DNA of 64,000 nt from Pseudoduganella guangdongensis (GTDB lineage: Bacteria > Pseudomonadota > Gammaproteobacteria > Burkholderiales > Burkholderiaceae_D), in NCBI RefSeq assembly GCF_009857475.1, contig NZ_WWCJ01000001.1, forward strand, positions 186,001-250,000. The letters are read 5' to 3'. A model generated the notes under the pieces. The model had not been told where the DNA came from and did not search any database. It saw only the letters and a program-made list of their open reading frames with translations. The translations under genes were made by a program, and so were the position numbers. Numbering within the stretch: the first letter of the stretch is position 1; each line of letters opens with the position of its first letter. Positions 42,315 through 49,397 of the stretch are shown piece after piece.

Positions 42315-42965
42315 ATGAGCGACGACGTAATGAAGCACCTGCTGGAAAACAACCGCAAATGGGCGGAAACCAAGGTCGCGCAAGACCCTGACTACTTCCG
42401 CAACCTGTCCATGGTTGGCCCGGAATACCTGTGGATCGGCTGCTCCGATTCGCGCGTACCGGCAAACGAACTGCTTGGCCTGCCGCCGGGCAAAGTGTTC
42501 GTACACCGTAACATCGCCAACGTGGTGGTGCATTCCGACCTGAACGCCCTGTCGGTGCTGCAGTTCTCCGTCGAAGTGTTGAAGGTGAAGCATGTGATCA
42601 TCGTCGGCCACTACGGCTGCAAAGGCGTGCACACCGCGCTGACCGGCGGCCGTGTCGGCCTGGTCGACAACTGGCTGCGCCATGTGCAGGACGTGGCGCA
42701 GAAGCACGAGCGCTACCTCGGCTCCGCGCTGGCGGAAGTCAGCCTGCAAAGCGAGCGCCTGTGCGAACTGAACGTGGTGGAGCAAGTCACCAACGTCTGC
42801 TCGACCACCATCGTGCAGGACGCGTGGGAGCGCGGCCAGGAACTGACCGTGCACGGCTTCGTGTACGGCCTGAAGGACGGCCTGCTGCACGACCTGGGCA
42901 TGAACATTTCGTCCCTGGCCGACCTGCAGCCCAGCACCGAAGCCCGCCTGGCCGCATACGCATAA
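42315..42965 (+). CDS. can: Beta-class carbonic anhydrase
   Basis: Zinc enzyme of 216 residues converting CO2 to bicarbonate. The zinc ligands are visible in IGCSDSRVPANELLGLPPGK (Cys42 and the Asp/Arg dyad) and HVIIVGHYGCKGVHTAL (His98 and Cys101). The order C-D-S-R ... H-x-x-C is the beta-class signature. Length matches E. coli Can (220). The start lies 12 bases after dnaJ, probably on the same transcript, and is followed by a terminator. Confidence 0.95.
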   Translation: MSDDVMKHLLENNRKWAETKVAQDPDYFRNLSMVGPEYLWIGCSDSRVPANELLGLPPGKVFVHRNIANVVVHSDLNALSVLQFSVEVLKVKHVIIVGHYGCKGVHTALTGGRVGLVDNWLRHVQDVAQKHERYLGSALAEVSLQSERLCELNVVEQVTNVCSTTIVQDAWERGQELTVHGFVYGLKDGLLHDLGMNISSLADLQPSTEARLAAYA

Positions 42966-42989
42966 TGCGCGCCAAGCAGTAAGCCCCGA

Positions 42990-43012
42990 AGCCCGCGCAA
43001 GCGGGCTTTTTT
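42990..43012 (+). terminator. Rho-independent terminator after carbonic anhydrase
   Basis: Stem AGCCCGC (42990-42996) / GCGGGCT (43001-43007), tetraloop GCAA, then T-run to 43012. It ends the heat-shock/carbonic anhydrase transcript. Confidence 0.88.
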
Positions 43013-43022
43013 GTTGCCAAAC

Positions 43023-43043
43023 AAATGGGGACGTACCCCATTT
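43023..43043. repeat. Short palindrome AAATGGGG-N5-CCCCATTT
   Basis: Arms AAATGGGG (43023-43030) and CCCCATTT (43036-43043) with spacer ACGTA. It lies just after the terminator and immediately upstream of the TPR gene. It supplies a spurious ATG (43025) in frame with that gene. Looks like a dispersed repeat palindrome. Confidence 0.6.
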
Positions 43044-43063
43044 TCAGATGTACACTTCTGTGC

Positions 43064-43834
43064 ATGCTGAAAATCATCTCTACATTCATCGCCTCCTTGC
43101 GCGCGCCGTCGGCGTCGCAGTTCCAGCCGACGCCGCAACTTGTCGTCAAGGCGGGGGATGTGTTGGTGCAGCCGCTGCCGAACGGGCAGGGCTGGTCGGC
43201 GCTGAAGGTGTTTGCCGTCGATGGCGGGGCCGCGCACTACCTGACCTATGAACCCTTGCCCAACAAGCCGGTGCTGGCCGCGCTGGCGCAGGCCACGGTG
43301 CGTCTGGCGCACGCGCAGCGCGCCGCGACGTCGCTGGCGGAAGGCTGGGAGCTGATCGGCAACCAGCCGGCCAGCGCCATTGAGCTGCAAGGCTTGAAGT
43401 ATATGGACTTCGAGTTGTACGTGCAGCTGACCGGTCAGGACGCCGAGACCATCATGCGCAAGGCGCGCGAGCATTTCGAACGTGCCGGCCTGCATGGCAC
43501 CGAAGGCCGCCGCATTGAAGCCATCAATGAATACGGGAAAGCGATTGAGCTGTATCCCGCGTACATCGAGGCGCTGGACAAGCGCGCGTTCTACTTCATG
43601 GAACTGGGCCTGTACGAGAAGGCCTTGCGCGACCTGGAAGAATCGCTGTACATCAATGAAGAAGGCATGGCGGCCTTCTTCAGCAAGGGCGAATGCCTGA
43701 TGAAACTGGGCCACCTGGACGAGGCGGCAGCCATCTTCACCGAAGGCCAGGAGCGCTTCCCCGAGCACGCCACCCAGTTCAATGAATTCCTCAAGCGCAC
43801 CCGCGCCTTCGCCCTGACCGGCCGCCCGGCTTGA
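43064..43834 (+). CDS. Tetratricopeptide-repeat protein
   Basis: Protein of 256 residues. The start at ATG 43064 (MLKIISTFIASLRAPSASQF) is preferred because the upstream in-frame ATG comes from the palindromic repeat. The first 130 residues form an unrecognised domain with KAGDVLVQPLPNGQGWSALK and FAVDGGAAHYLTYEPLP. The second half holds TPR helices: EGRRIEAINEYGKAIELYPA, YIEALDKRAFYFMELGLYEK and EEGMAAFFSKGECLMKLGHL. Probably cytoplasmic protein-protein interaction; the partner is unknown. Convergent with the hydrolase gene (13 bases apart). Confidence 0.8.
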   Translation: MLKIISTFIASLRAPSASQFQPTPQLVVKAGDVLVQPLPNGQGWSALKVFAVDGGAAHYLTYEPLPNKPVLAALAQATVRLAHAQRAATSLAEGWELIGNQPASAIELQGLKYMDFELYVQLTGQDAETIMRKAREHFERAGLHGTEGRRIEAINEYGKAIELYPAYIEALDKRAFYFMELGLYEKALRDLEESLYINEEGMAAFFSKGECLMKLGHLDEAAAIFTEGQERFPEHATQFNEFLKRTRAFALTGRPA

Positions 43835-43847
43835 CGCCTGGTCCGGG

Positions 43848-44747
43848 CTACGCGCCCAGCTCGCGCTGGAATTCCAGGAAGTCGCGCGCGGTACGGCGCG
43901 TTGCTTCCAGCATGGGCAAGTGGCCGATACCCTCCATCATGATCAGGCGCGCGTTCGGCAGGAGCGCCTTGGTAGGGGCTGCGCCTTTCGGGCTGAGGAT
44001 ACGGTCATCGGTTCCCCACACGATCAGGGCCGGTGTGGTGATCGGGCCTTGCAGGCCCGGCGAGCCGACCAGCTCCTTCATGATCGCCGTGTGCAGCGGG
44101 TAGTCGGCCACGGCGCGCCGTGCCAGTACATGCTTCATACAGTAGGGGAAGTAAGGCGGCTTGGACATGCAGGCCGCCATCAGCGCTTCGAAAGCGTCCG
44201 CTGCGGGTACCAGCAAAGGCATCCTGCCCTCGGTATGATAGTGCTCGAAGGCTGGGGACTCCATCGCTTCATCGGTGCCGCCGGGATCAAGCAGCCACAG
44301 GCTCTTTACCTGTTGCGGATAGCGCGCCGCATATTCGGCGGAGATGAAGCCGCCCATCGAATTGCCGCCCATATGGAAGCGCTCCACGCCCAGTTGCGCC
44401 ATGAAGGCGCGCAGGTTTTCCACCTGGGTCGCCATATCGTGCCTGGCGCTGGGATCGCGCCGCGCATCGCCAAAGCCCGGCAGGTCGGGGATGATGACGC
44501 GGTAGCGGCCCACCAGATGCGCTGCGATGCGCGTGAAGTTGTCCTTGTCGCCGGCGAAGCCGTGCACCAGCAGCAGTACCTCGTCGCCCGAGCCGCCCTC
44601 CAGGTAAGGCAGGGAGGCTTGCCGCAGGGTCAGCCGGGCGCGCTTGCGTTCCAGCGCCAGTGCCGCACGTGCCATTGGAACAGGCAGTAATCGGTTGGCC
44701 GCCGCCAGGGCCAGCGCTGCGCCGCCTAATGCGTACACTAAGAACAT
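43848..44747 (-). CDS. Alpha/beta hydrolase, membrane-anchored
   Basis: Hydrolase of 299 residues with an N-terminal hydrophobic helix (MFLVYALGGAALALAAANRL) acting as signal or anchor. ATG 44747 has GGAGG six bases upstream. The oxyanion HGFAGDKDNF (about 64), nucleophile elbow GNSMGGF (about 135), acid in IVWGTDDRILS (about 245) and His in MEGIGHLPMLE (about 275) complete a Ser-Asp-His triad. Similar to lipase/esterase-type hydrolases found beside Baeyer-Villiger monooxygenases. It is divergent from that monooxygenase gene; a shared ketone-to-ester-to-acid pathway is plausible. Confidence 0.88.
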   Translation of the reverse strand: MFLVYALGGAALALAAANRLLPVPMARAALALERKRARLTLRQASLPYLEGGSGDEVLLLVHGFAGDKDNFTRIAAHLVGRYRVIIPDLPGFGDARRDPSARHDMATQVENLRAFMAQLGVERFHMGGNSMGGFISAEYAARYPQQVKSLWLLDPGGTDEAMESPAFEHYHTEGRMPLLVPAADAFEALMAACMSKPPYFPYCMKHVLARRAVADYPLHTAIMKELVGSPGLQGPITTPALIVWGTDDRILSPKGAAPTKALLPNARLIMMEGIGHLPMLEATRRTARDFLEFQRELGA

Positions 44748-44813
44748 CCTGCCTCCATATTGACTTGTTATTAACGCAAAATTATAGTCTGCCAAACCAT
44801 TCAGGGGGCGGCG

Positions 44814-46283
44814 ATGGAATACGATGTGGTGATCGTAGGGAGCGGCTTCGGCGGCATCTGCAGCGCGATCAAGCTGAAAGAAGCAGGCATCGACAATTTC
44901 GTCATGCTGGAAAAGGACGAGGAATTCGGCGGCACCTGGCGCGTCAACAGCTATCCCGGCGCCGCATGCGACATCCCGAGCCACCTGTATTCCTTCTCCT
45001 TCGCGCAGAACGCGCACTGGAGCCGCCTGTTCCCGCGCCAGGATGAGCTGCTGGCCTACACCCAGCGCGTGGTGCAGGACTATGCGCTGGAACCGCACCT
45101 GCGCCTCGGCCACGCACTGCAATCGGCGCAGTTCGACGAAGCGAGCGGCTGCTGGCGCCTTTCCACCAGCAAGGGCGAATACATCGCCCGCACGGTCATC
45201 TTCGCCATCGGCCTGCTGGGCCGCCCTAGCAAGCCGCATTTCCCGGGCGCGGAGCGCTTCCGCGGCGCCAGCTTCCATTCCGCCCAGTGGGACCACAGCA
45301 TCGACCTGCGCGGCAAGCGCGTAGCGGTGATCGGCAGCGGCGCCAGCGCAGTACAGTTCGTGCCCGAGATCCAGCCGCAGGTGCAGCAACTGGACCACTA
45401 CCAGCGCACCGCGCACTGGGTGCTGCCGCGCCCGGACCGCGCCGTCACCCGCATCGAGCAATGGCTGCTGGTTCGCGTGCCACCCTTGCAGCAACTGTAC
45501 CGCGCCAAGCATTACGTGCAGTTCGAATCGCGCGTGGTCATGTTCCTGTTCATGCCGGTGCTGGCGAAGGTGATGGAGTGGCAGGCCCTGCGCCACCTCA
45601 AGCGCCAGGTGCCCGACCCGTCGCTGCGTGCCAAGCTGGTGCCGGACTACACGCTCGGCTGCAAGCGCGTGCTGCTGACCAATGACTACTACCCGGCGCT
45701 CGGGCAGCCCAACGTTAAGGTGCTGAAGGACGGTATCCGCGAAATCCGCGATCACAGCATCGTCACCGGCAGCGGCGAAGAGCGCCCGGTCGATGTGATC
45801 ATCTACGCCACCGGCTTCGATGTGGAGCATGCCTATGGCCCGATCGAGTTGCGCGGCCGCGAAGGCCGCAGCTTCGCGCAAGCGCTGGAAGAAGGCGCCG
45901 GCGCCTACAAGGGCGCCACCGTGGCGGGCTTCCCCAACTTCTTCATGATCACCGGCCCCAACACCCTGCTGGGCCACAACTCCATGGTGTACATGATCGA
46001 ATCCAGCGTGCGCTACGCGGTGGACGGCGTGCGCCAGGTGCTGCAAGGCCGCCTGCATTCGGTCGAGGTGCAGCCGGAAGTGCAAAGCGCCTACAACCGC
46101 ACACTGCAGCGCAAGCTCAAAGGAACGGTATGGCACACCGGCTGCAAGAGCTGGTACCTCGATTCACGCGGCCGCAACCTGGTGATCTGGCCCGGCTTCA
46201 CCTTCCACTATCGCCACCTCACCCGCCGCTTCGATATTGGCAGCTACACCGTGCGCCGCGCGGCGGCCGAGCGCCTGCTCTAA
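44814..46283 (+). CDS. Flavin-containing monooxygenase, Baeyer-Villiger type
   Basis: FAD/NADPH monooxygenase of 489 residues. Two Rossmann motifs: YDVVIVGSGFGGICSAIKLK (N-terminus) and GKRVAVIGSGASAVQFVPEI (about 172). The Baeyer-Villiger fingerprint FxGxxxHxxxW is present as FRGASFHSAQWD (about 150). GGTWRVNSYPGAACDIPSHL (about 40) and IYATGFDVEHAY (about 330) are further family segments. Such enzymes insert oxygen next to a ketone carbonyl. ATG 44814 is close to GGGGCGG. Divergent from an esterase-like hydrolase, which could open the ester product (inference). Confidence 0.9.
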   Translation: MEYDVVIVGSGFGGICSAIKLKEAGIDNFVMLEKDEEFGGTWRVNSYPGAACDIPSHLYSFSFAQNAHWSRLFPRQDELLAYTQRVVQDYALEPHLRLGHALQSAQFDEASGCWRLSTSKGEYIARTVIFAIGLLGRPSKPHFPGAERFRGASFHSAQWDHSIDLRGKRVAVIGSGASAVQFVPEIQPQVQQLDHYQRTAHWVLPRPDRAVTRIEQWLLVRVPPLQQLYRAKHYVQFESRVVMFLFMPVLAKVMEWQALRHLKRQVPDPSLRAKLVPDYTLGCKRVLLTNDYYPALGQPNVKVLKDGIREIRDHSIVTGSGEERPVDVIIYATGFDVEHAYGPIELRGREGRSFAQALEEGAGAYKGATVAGFPNFFMITGPNTLLGHNSMVYMIESSVRYAVDGVRQVLQGRLHSVEVQPEVQSAYNRTLQRKLKGTVWHTGCKSWYLDSRGRNLVIWPGFTFHYRHLTRRFDIGSYTVRRAAAERLL

Positions 46284-46285
46284 TC

Positions 46286-46510
46286 GGTTGCCATGGTAAC
46301 CATTGGTCCCTGCCCGCATCGATCGAAGAAGCAGGCTACAAAGAAGGCGTCCCCGTCGGCGTGCGCAGCATTGCGGTGAACCAGCAAACGGCGCAGCTTG
46401 AGATTACGCTGGATCAGCCGCCGTTTGCTGGCCAGACGTTCTATATGGCGCCGGCCTGGGACAAGGATGGCTACATCGTCTGGCGTTGCCTGCACGGCGA
46501 CATCCAGTAA
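46286..46510 (+). pseudogene. Type IV pilin-like C-terminal remnant
   Basis: An open frame with no plausible start just after the monooxygenase stop. From about 46304 it reads SLPASIEEAGYKEGVPVGVR, then SIAVNQQTAQLEITLDQPPF and AGQTFYMAPAWDKDGYIVWR, and ends CLHGDIQ. The order (S-I/V strand, D/Q-x-x-T-x-x-L-x-I-T, then xGxIxWxC) resembles the C-terminal half of type IV pilins. The signature methylated N-terminal helix is absent. Probably a fragment from an old recombination. Function none expected. Confidence 0.5.
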
Positions 46511-46564
46511 AGGCTGCTACCGGCAGCTTGCCGTTATAGCGCCGCCGACCCGTTTAGCCTGTAA

Positions 46565-47470
46565 TTAAAACGCCAGCAGGCGGACGGCGGGGATTGTGAC
46601 CGCCGCCAGCAGCGTTTGCAAGGTGATCAGGGATGCCATCAGGCGCGCATCGCCGCCTAGCTGGCGGGCCATGATGTAGGCGTTGGGGGCGGTGGGCAGG
46701 GCGCAGTAGAAGCAGGCGGCCAGCGTGACGGCTTCGCTGACGCCGAACCACGCGCACACTTGCGCCGCGACCAAAGGCAGCGCCATTAGCTTGAGCGCGG
46801 AAGTGAGCGCCAGGGCGGCGGGGCGCAGCCCTTCCAACGAGAACACCAGGCCGCTGCCGACGCACAGCAGGCCCAGCGCGAGGGCTGATTTACCGAGGAT
46901 GTCCAGGGTGTTCAGGAGCGGCGCCGGCAAGGCCAGGCCGCCCACGCTGGCGCCAATGCCGGCCAGTGTGGCGAGGATGATGGGATTGGTGGCCAGCGTT
47001 TTCGCCACGGCGGACGGCGCCACCTTGCGCCCGCTCCACCACGACAGCGCCAGGATCGAGATCACATTCACCACCGGCAGGCAAAGCGCCAATGCCAGCA
47101 TCACCAGCGCGTTAATCTGCGGCGGGAACAGCAGCGCCGAGACGGCAATGCCGAAATAGCTGTTGGGCCGCATCGCGCCCTGGATCACGGAGGAGCGGCT
47201 GGCGTCAGGCAGGCCGCGCCAGGGCAGCAGCAACAATAACGTCAGTCCGACCACGATCAAGGTCGGCAACAAGGTGGCCAGCGCCAGTTCGCCCACCATC
47301 CGGCCCTGGAAGTCGAGCTTTGCGATGCCGGTGAACAGCAGGGCGGGGAAGGCGATGAAATAGGAGAACTTCTCCATCGAAGGGAAGAAGTCCTCCGGCA
47401 TCCACTGCGCACGGCGGATCGCCACGCCCAGCATGATCAGCAGGAAAACCGGGAGGATGGCGGCCAGCAT
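46565..47470 (-). CDS. AEC family transporter (auxin efflux carrier type)
   Basis: Membrane protein of 301 residues with about ten hydrophobic helices, opening MLAAILPVFLLIMLGVAIRR. A broken-helix substrate region of the BART superfamily is suggested by AMRPNSYFGIAVSALLFPPQ (about 98-117) and by the late LAACFYCALPTAPNAYIMAR (about 245). This family includes MdcF-like malonate carriers; the substrate here is unknown. The gene is followed upstream, on the same strand, by the DUF2238 gene (12 bases apart), suggesting cotranscription. Confidence 0.87.
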   Translation of the reverse strand: MLAAILPVFLLIMLGVAIRRAQWMPEDFFPSMEKFSYFIAFPALLFTGIAKLDFQGRMVGELALATLLPTLIVVGLTLLLLLPWRGLPDASRSSVIQGAMRPNSYFGIAVSALLFPPQINALVMLALALCLPVVNVISILALSWWSGRKVAPSAVAKTLATNPIILATLAGIGASVGGLALPAPLLNTLDILGKSALALGLLCVGSGLVFSLEGLRPAALALTSALKLMALPLVAAQVCAWFGVSEAVTLAACFYCALPTAPNAYIMARQLGGDARLMASLITLQTLLAAVTIPAVRLLAF

Positions 47471-47482
47471 CCCGGCGCGCGC

Positions 47483-48094
47483 TTAAAGGGCCTTGAGCTG
47501 GCGGTCGTGCCAGCGCGAGAGGGTGAGCAGGGCGGCCGCGCCACCCAGCAGCGCCATGAACATGTCCGACTGCGTATCCCACTGGTCGCCCTGGGTGCCG
47601 AGGAATTCGTCCGCACCCTGGCCCAGCGCCACGGCGGCGCCCCATTCGATCAGCTCATAGGTGGCGCTGATCGCCAGCACAATGCAGATCACGATGAAGC
47701 CCAGCATCTTGCCGCGCGCGACGTGGCGCCCGCGCAGCAGGATTTCGCGCGCCACCATGGCGGGGATGAAGCCCTGCGCAAAGTGGCCGATCCGGTCGTA
47801 GGGGTTGCGCGACAGGCCAAGCCATTGCTGCAGGTCGAAGCCGAACGGCACGCGCGCGTAGGTGTAGGCACCGCCCACCATCAGAATCACGCAATGCACC
47901 GCCACCAGCGCATACAGCAGGTCCGTCAGGCGGTAGCTGCGGTAGGTTGCAGCCAGCAGCGGCACGGCGATCAGCACGGGCGCCACTTCCAGCCACCAGG
48001 TCACGCGGTCATAAGGCGCCATGCCGGACCATGCCAGCACTGCGCACACCACGGCGAGCAGCATCAGGTGGAAGGGGGAAGTCGTGCGCTCCAT
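47483..48094 (-). CDS. DUF2238 family membrane protein (YjdF-like)
   Basis: Protein of 203 residues with about six membrane helices, close to E. coli YjdF length. Family pieces: YALVAVHCVILMVGGAYTYA, FDLQQWLGLSRNPYDRIGHF, AQGFIPAMVAREILLR and ISATYELIEWGAAVALGQGA, ending GTQGDQWDTQSDMFMALLGG. Conserved His/Glu/Asp in the hydrophobic core (DRIGHFAQGF, ELIEW) hint at metal or proton handling, but no function is known. I set the start at ATG 48094; ATG 48124 and ATG 48169 are in frame. Divergent from the TauD-like gene. Confidence 0.85.
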   Translation of the reverse strand: MERTTSPFHLMLLAVVCAVLAWSGMAPYDRVTWWLEVAPVLIAVPLLAATYRSYRLTDLLYALVAVHCVILMVGGAYTYARVPFGFDLQQWLGLSRNPYDRIGHFAQGFIPAMVAREILLRGRHVARGKMLGFIVICIVLAISATYELIEWGAAVALGQGADEFLGTQGDQWDTQSDMFMALLGGAAALLTLSRWHDRQLKAL

Positions 48095-48180
48095 AAACGG
48101 TCCAGTATTCTGCAAAAGTCGCATATTAATATCAAAAACGATTCGTTTCCAACGCAATCGGGGCGACATAGACTGCAGCC

Positions 48181-48735
48181 ATGAAACGCCAGCATTTTGA
48201 CATCAATATCCTCGACGCGCCCCTCGGCGCCGAAATCAGCGACTACAAGTTGCGGCAAGACCTGGACGAGGACGACGCCGACCGCCTGCAATCGGCCCTG
48301 GCCGACCACTACCTGCTGGTGTTCCGCCGCCAGCGCCTGGCGCCGCGCTGGCAGCAAGCGCTGGGGCGGCGCCTGGTGGCCCACTCGCTGGCATCGGAAG
48401 GCGAAGTGGCCTTGTTCGCCAACCTGCAACTGGCCTACGACACCCTGCCGGCCGCCTTGCGGCGCGTGGTGCACCGCGCGCGCGCCGAGCAGGATGGCGC
48501 GGCGGGACCGCTGCCGCTGGTGCGCCTGCATCCTGAAACCGGCCGCCGCTCCCTGCTGGTGGCCGATCCCGCCACCACGCGCCTGGTCGGCGCCAGCGCC
48601 GCCGAGAGCGACGAAGTGCTGCACGAACTGCAGGCCCATGCCGTGCGCCCGCAGCACCTGTACCGCCACCACTGGCAGCCGCAAGACCTGCTGTTCTGGG
48701 ATCCGCACAGCGTGACGCCGGTGCCCGCCATGTGA
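48181..48735 (+). CDS. Short TauD/TfdA-like protein lacking iron ligands
   Basis: Protein of 184 residues resembling a shortened TauD-type 2-oxoglutarate dioxygenase (usual length about 280). Recognisable blocks: the start FDINILDAPLGAEISDY, LADHYLLVFRRQRLAP, LFANLQLAYDTLPAALRRVV, LPLVRLHPETGRRSLLV and TRLVGASAAESDEVLHELQA, ending YRHHWQPQDLLFWDPHSV. The usual HxD iron-binding region between the first and second block appears to be deleted, and the distal His after the last block is absent (SVTPVPAM). It may bind a ligand or protein instead of catalysing, or be decaying. It is followed by the nasT promoter. Confidence 0.65.
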   Translation: MKRQHFDINILDAPLGAEISDYKLRQDLDEDDADRLQSALADHYLLVFRRQRLAPRWQQALGRRLVAHSLASEGEVALFANLQLAYDTLPAALRRVVHRARAEQDGAAGPLPLVRLHPETGRRSLLVADPATTRLVGASAAESDEVLHELQAHAVRPQHLYRHHWQPQDLLFWDPHSVTPVPAM

Positions 48736-48738
48736 TGC

Positions 48739-48754
48739 TGGCGCGGTTCTTGCA
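48739..48754 (+). promoter_or_regulatory. Sigma-54 (-24/-12) promoter of nasTS
   Basis: TGGCGCG-N4-TTGCA with GG at 48740-48741 and GC at 48752-48753, spacing exactly ten bases. It sits inside the end of the TauD-like gene region, with GC only 13 bases before the nasT ATG, so transcription would start close to or at the ATG. Confidence 0.8.
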
Positions 48755-48765
48755 AGTCAGGAGGC

Positions 48766-49359
48766 ATGAACCGTCAGCTACGCATCGTTTTGATCCATCC
48801 CGCGCACGAAAGCGAGGCACGCGCCCACGCCCTGCATAGCGGGCTGGCGGAGGCTGGCTACGAGCTGCTGGCCTCCTTGCCCGCCGATTTCCACCTGCCC
48901 GAACACATCGCCCGCCTGCAGCCCGACATGATCATTGTCGACGCCGAGTCGGACGCGCGCGACGTGCTGGAGCACATCGTCATCGCCACCCGCGATGAGC
49001 GCCGCCCCATCGTCATGTTCACCGAAGACGACAAGGCCTCCTCCATGGAGGCCGCCATGGCAGCCGGCGTTTCCGCCTATGTGGTGGCGGGCCTGCAGCC
49101 GGAGCGGGTGAAACCGGTGCTGGACGTGGCGCTGATGCGCTTCCGCCGCGAACAACAACTGCTGGACGAGCTGGAAGGCACGCGCCTGAAACTGGCCGAG
49201 CGCAAGGTGATTGACCGCGCCAAGGGCATCTTCATGTCGCGCCACGACATGACGGAAGACCAGGCTTTCCAGAAGCTGCGCAGCATGGCCATGAACAAGA
49301 ACCTGAAGCTGGCCGAACTGGCCCAGCGTATCCTGGACGCGGAGGATTTGCTGGGCTGA
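48766..49359 (+). CDS. nasT: NasT-type ANTAR response regulator (nitrate antiterminator)
   Basis: Protein of 197 residues. The N-terminal receiver-like domain (RIVLIHPAHESEARAHALHS ... MIIVDAESDARDVLEHIVIA) lacks the usual DD pair (HPAHESE in its place) as in NasT. The C-terminal ANTAR domain reads LAERKVIDRAKGIFMSRHDM, TEDQAFQKLRSMAMNKNLKL and AELAQRIL, the signature RNA-binding helices. NasT binds leader RNA of nitrate genes and prevents termination when released from NasS. The ATG needs strand beta-1 at RIVLI, so the start must be 48766; AGGAGG lies only one base upstream, too close to be a normal SD. Confidence 0.93.
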   Translation: MNRQLRIVLIHPAHESEARAHALHSGLAEAGYELLASLPADFHLPEHIARLQPDMIIVDAESDARDVLEHIVIATRDERRPIVMFTEDDKASSMEAAMAAGVSAYVVAGLQPERVKPVLDVALMRFRREQQLLDELEGTRLKLAERKVIDRAKGIFMSRHDMTEDQAFQKLRSMAMNKNLKLAELAQRILDAEDLLG

Positions 49360-49376
49360 TGCACCGTTCTGGTGCG
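49360..49376. promoter_or_regulatory. NtrC-type binding site between nasT and nasS
   Basis: TGCACCGTTCTGGTGCG: matches GCAC-N7-GTGC and, nearly, the full NtrC consensus TGCACYANNNTGGTGCA. It lies right after the nasT stop, about 600 bases below the nasTS sigma-54 promoter and 1.26 kb above the transporter promoter. It also forms a small hairpin in RNA. Confidence 0.65.
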
Positions 49377-49397
49377 CGGCCCGGCAGGAGTGAAGGC

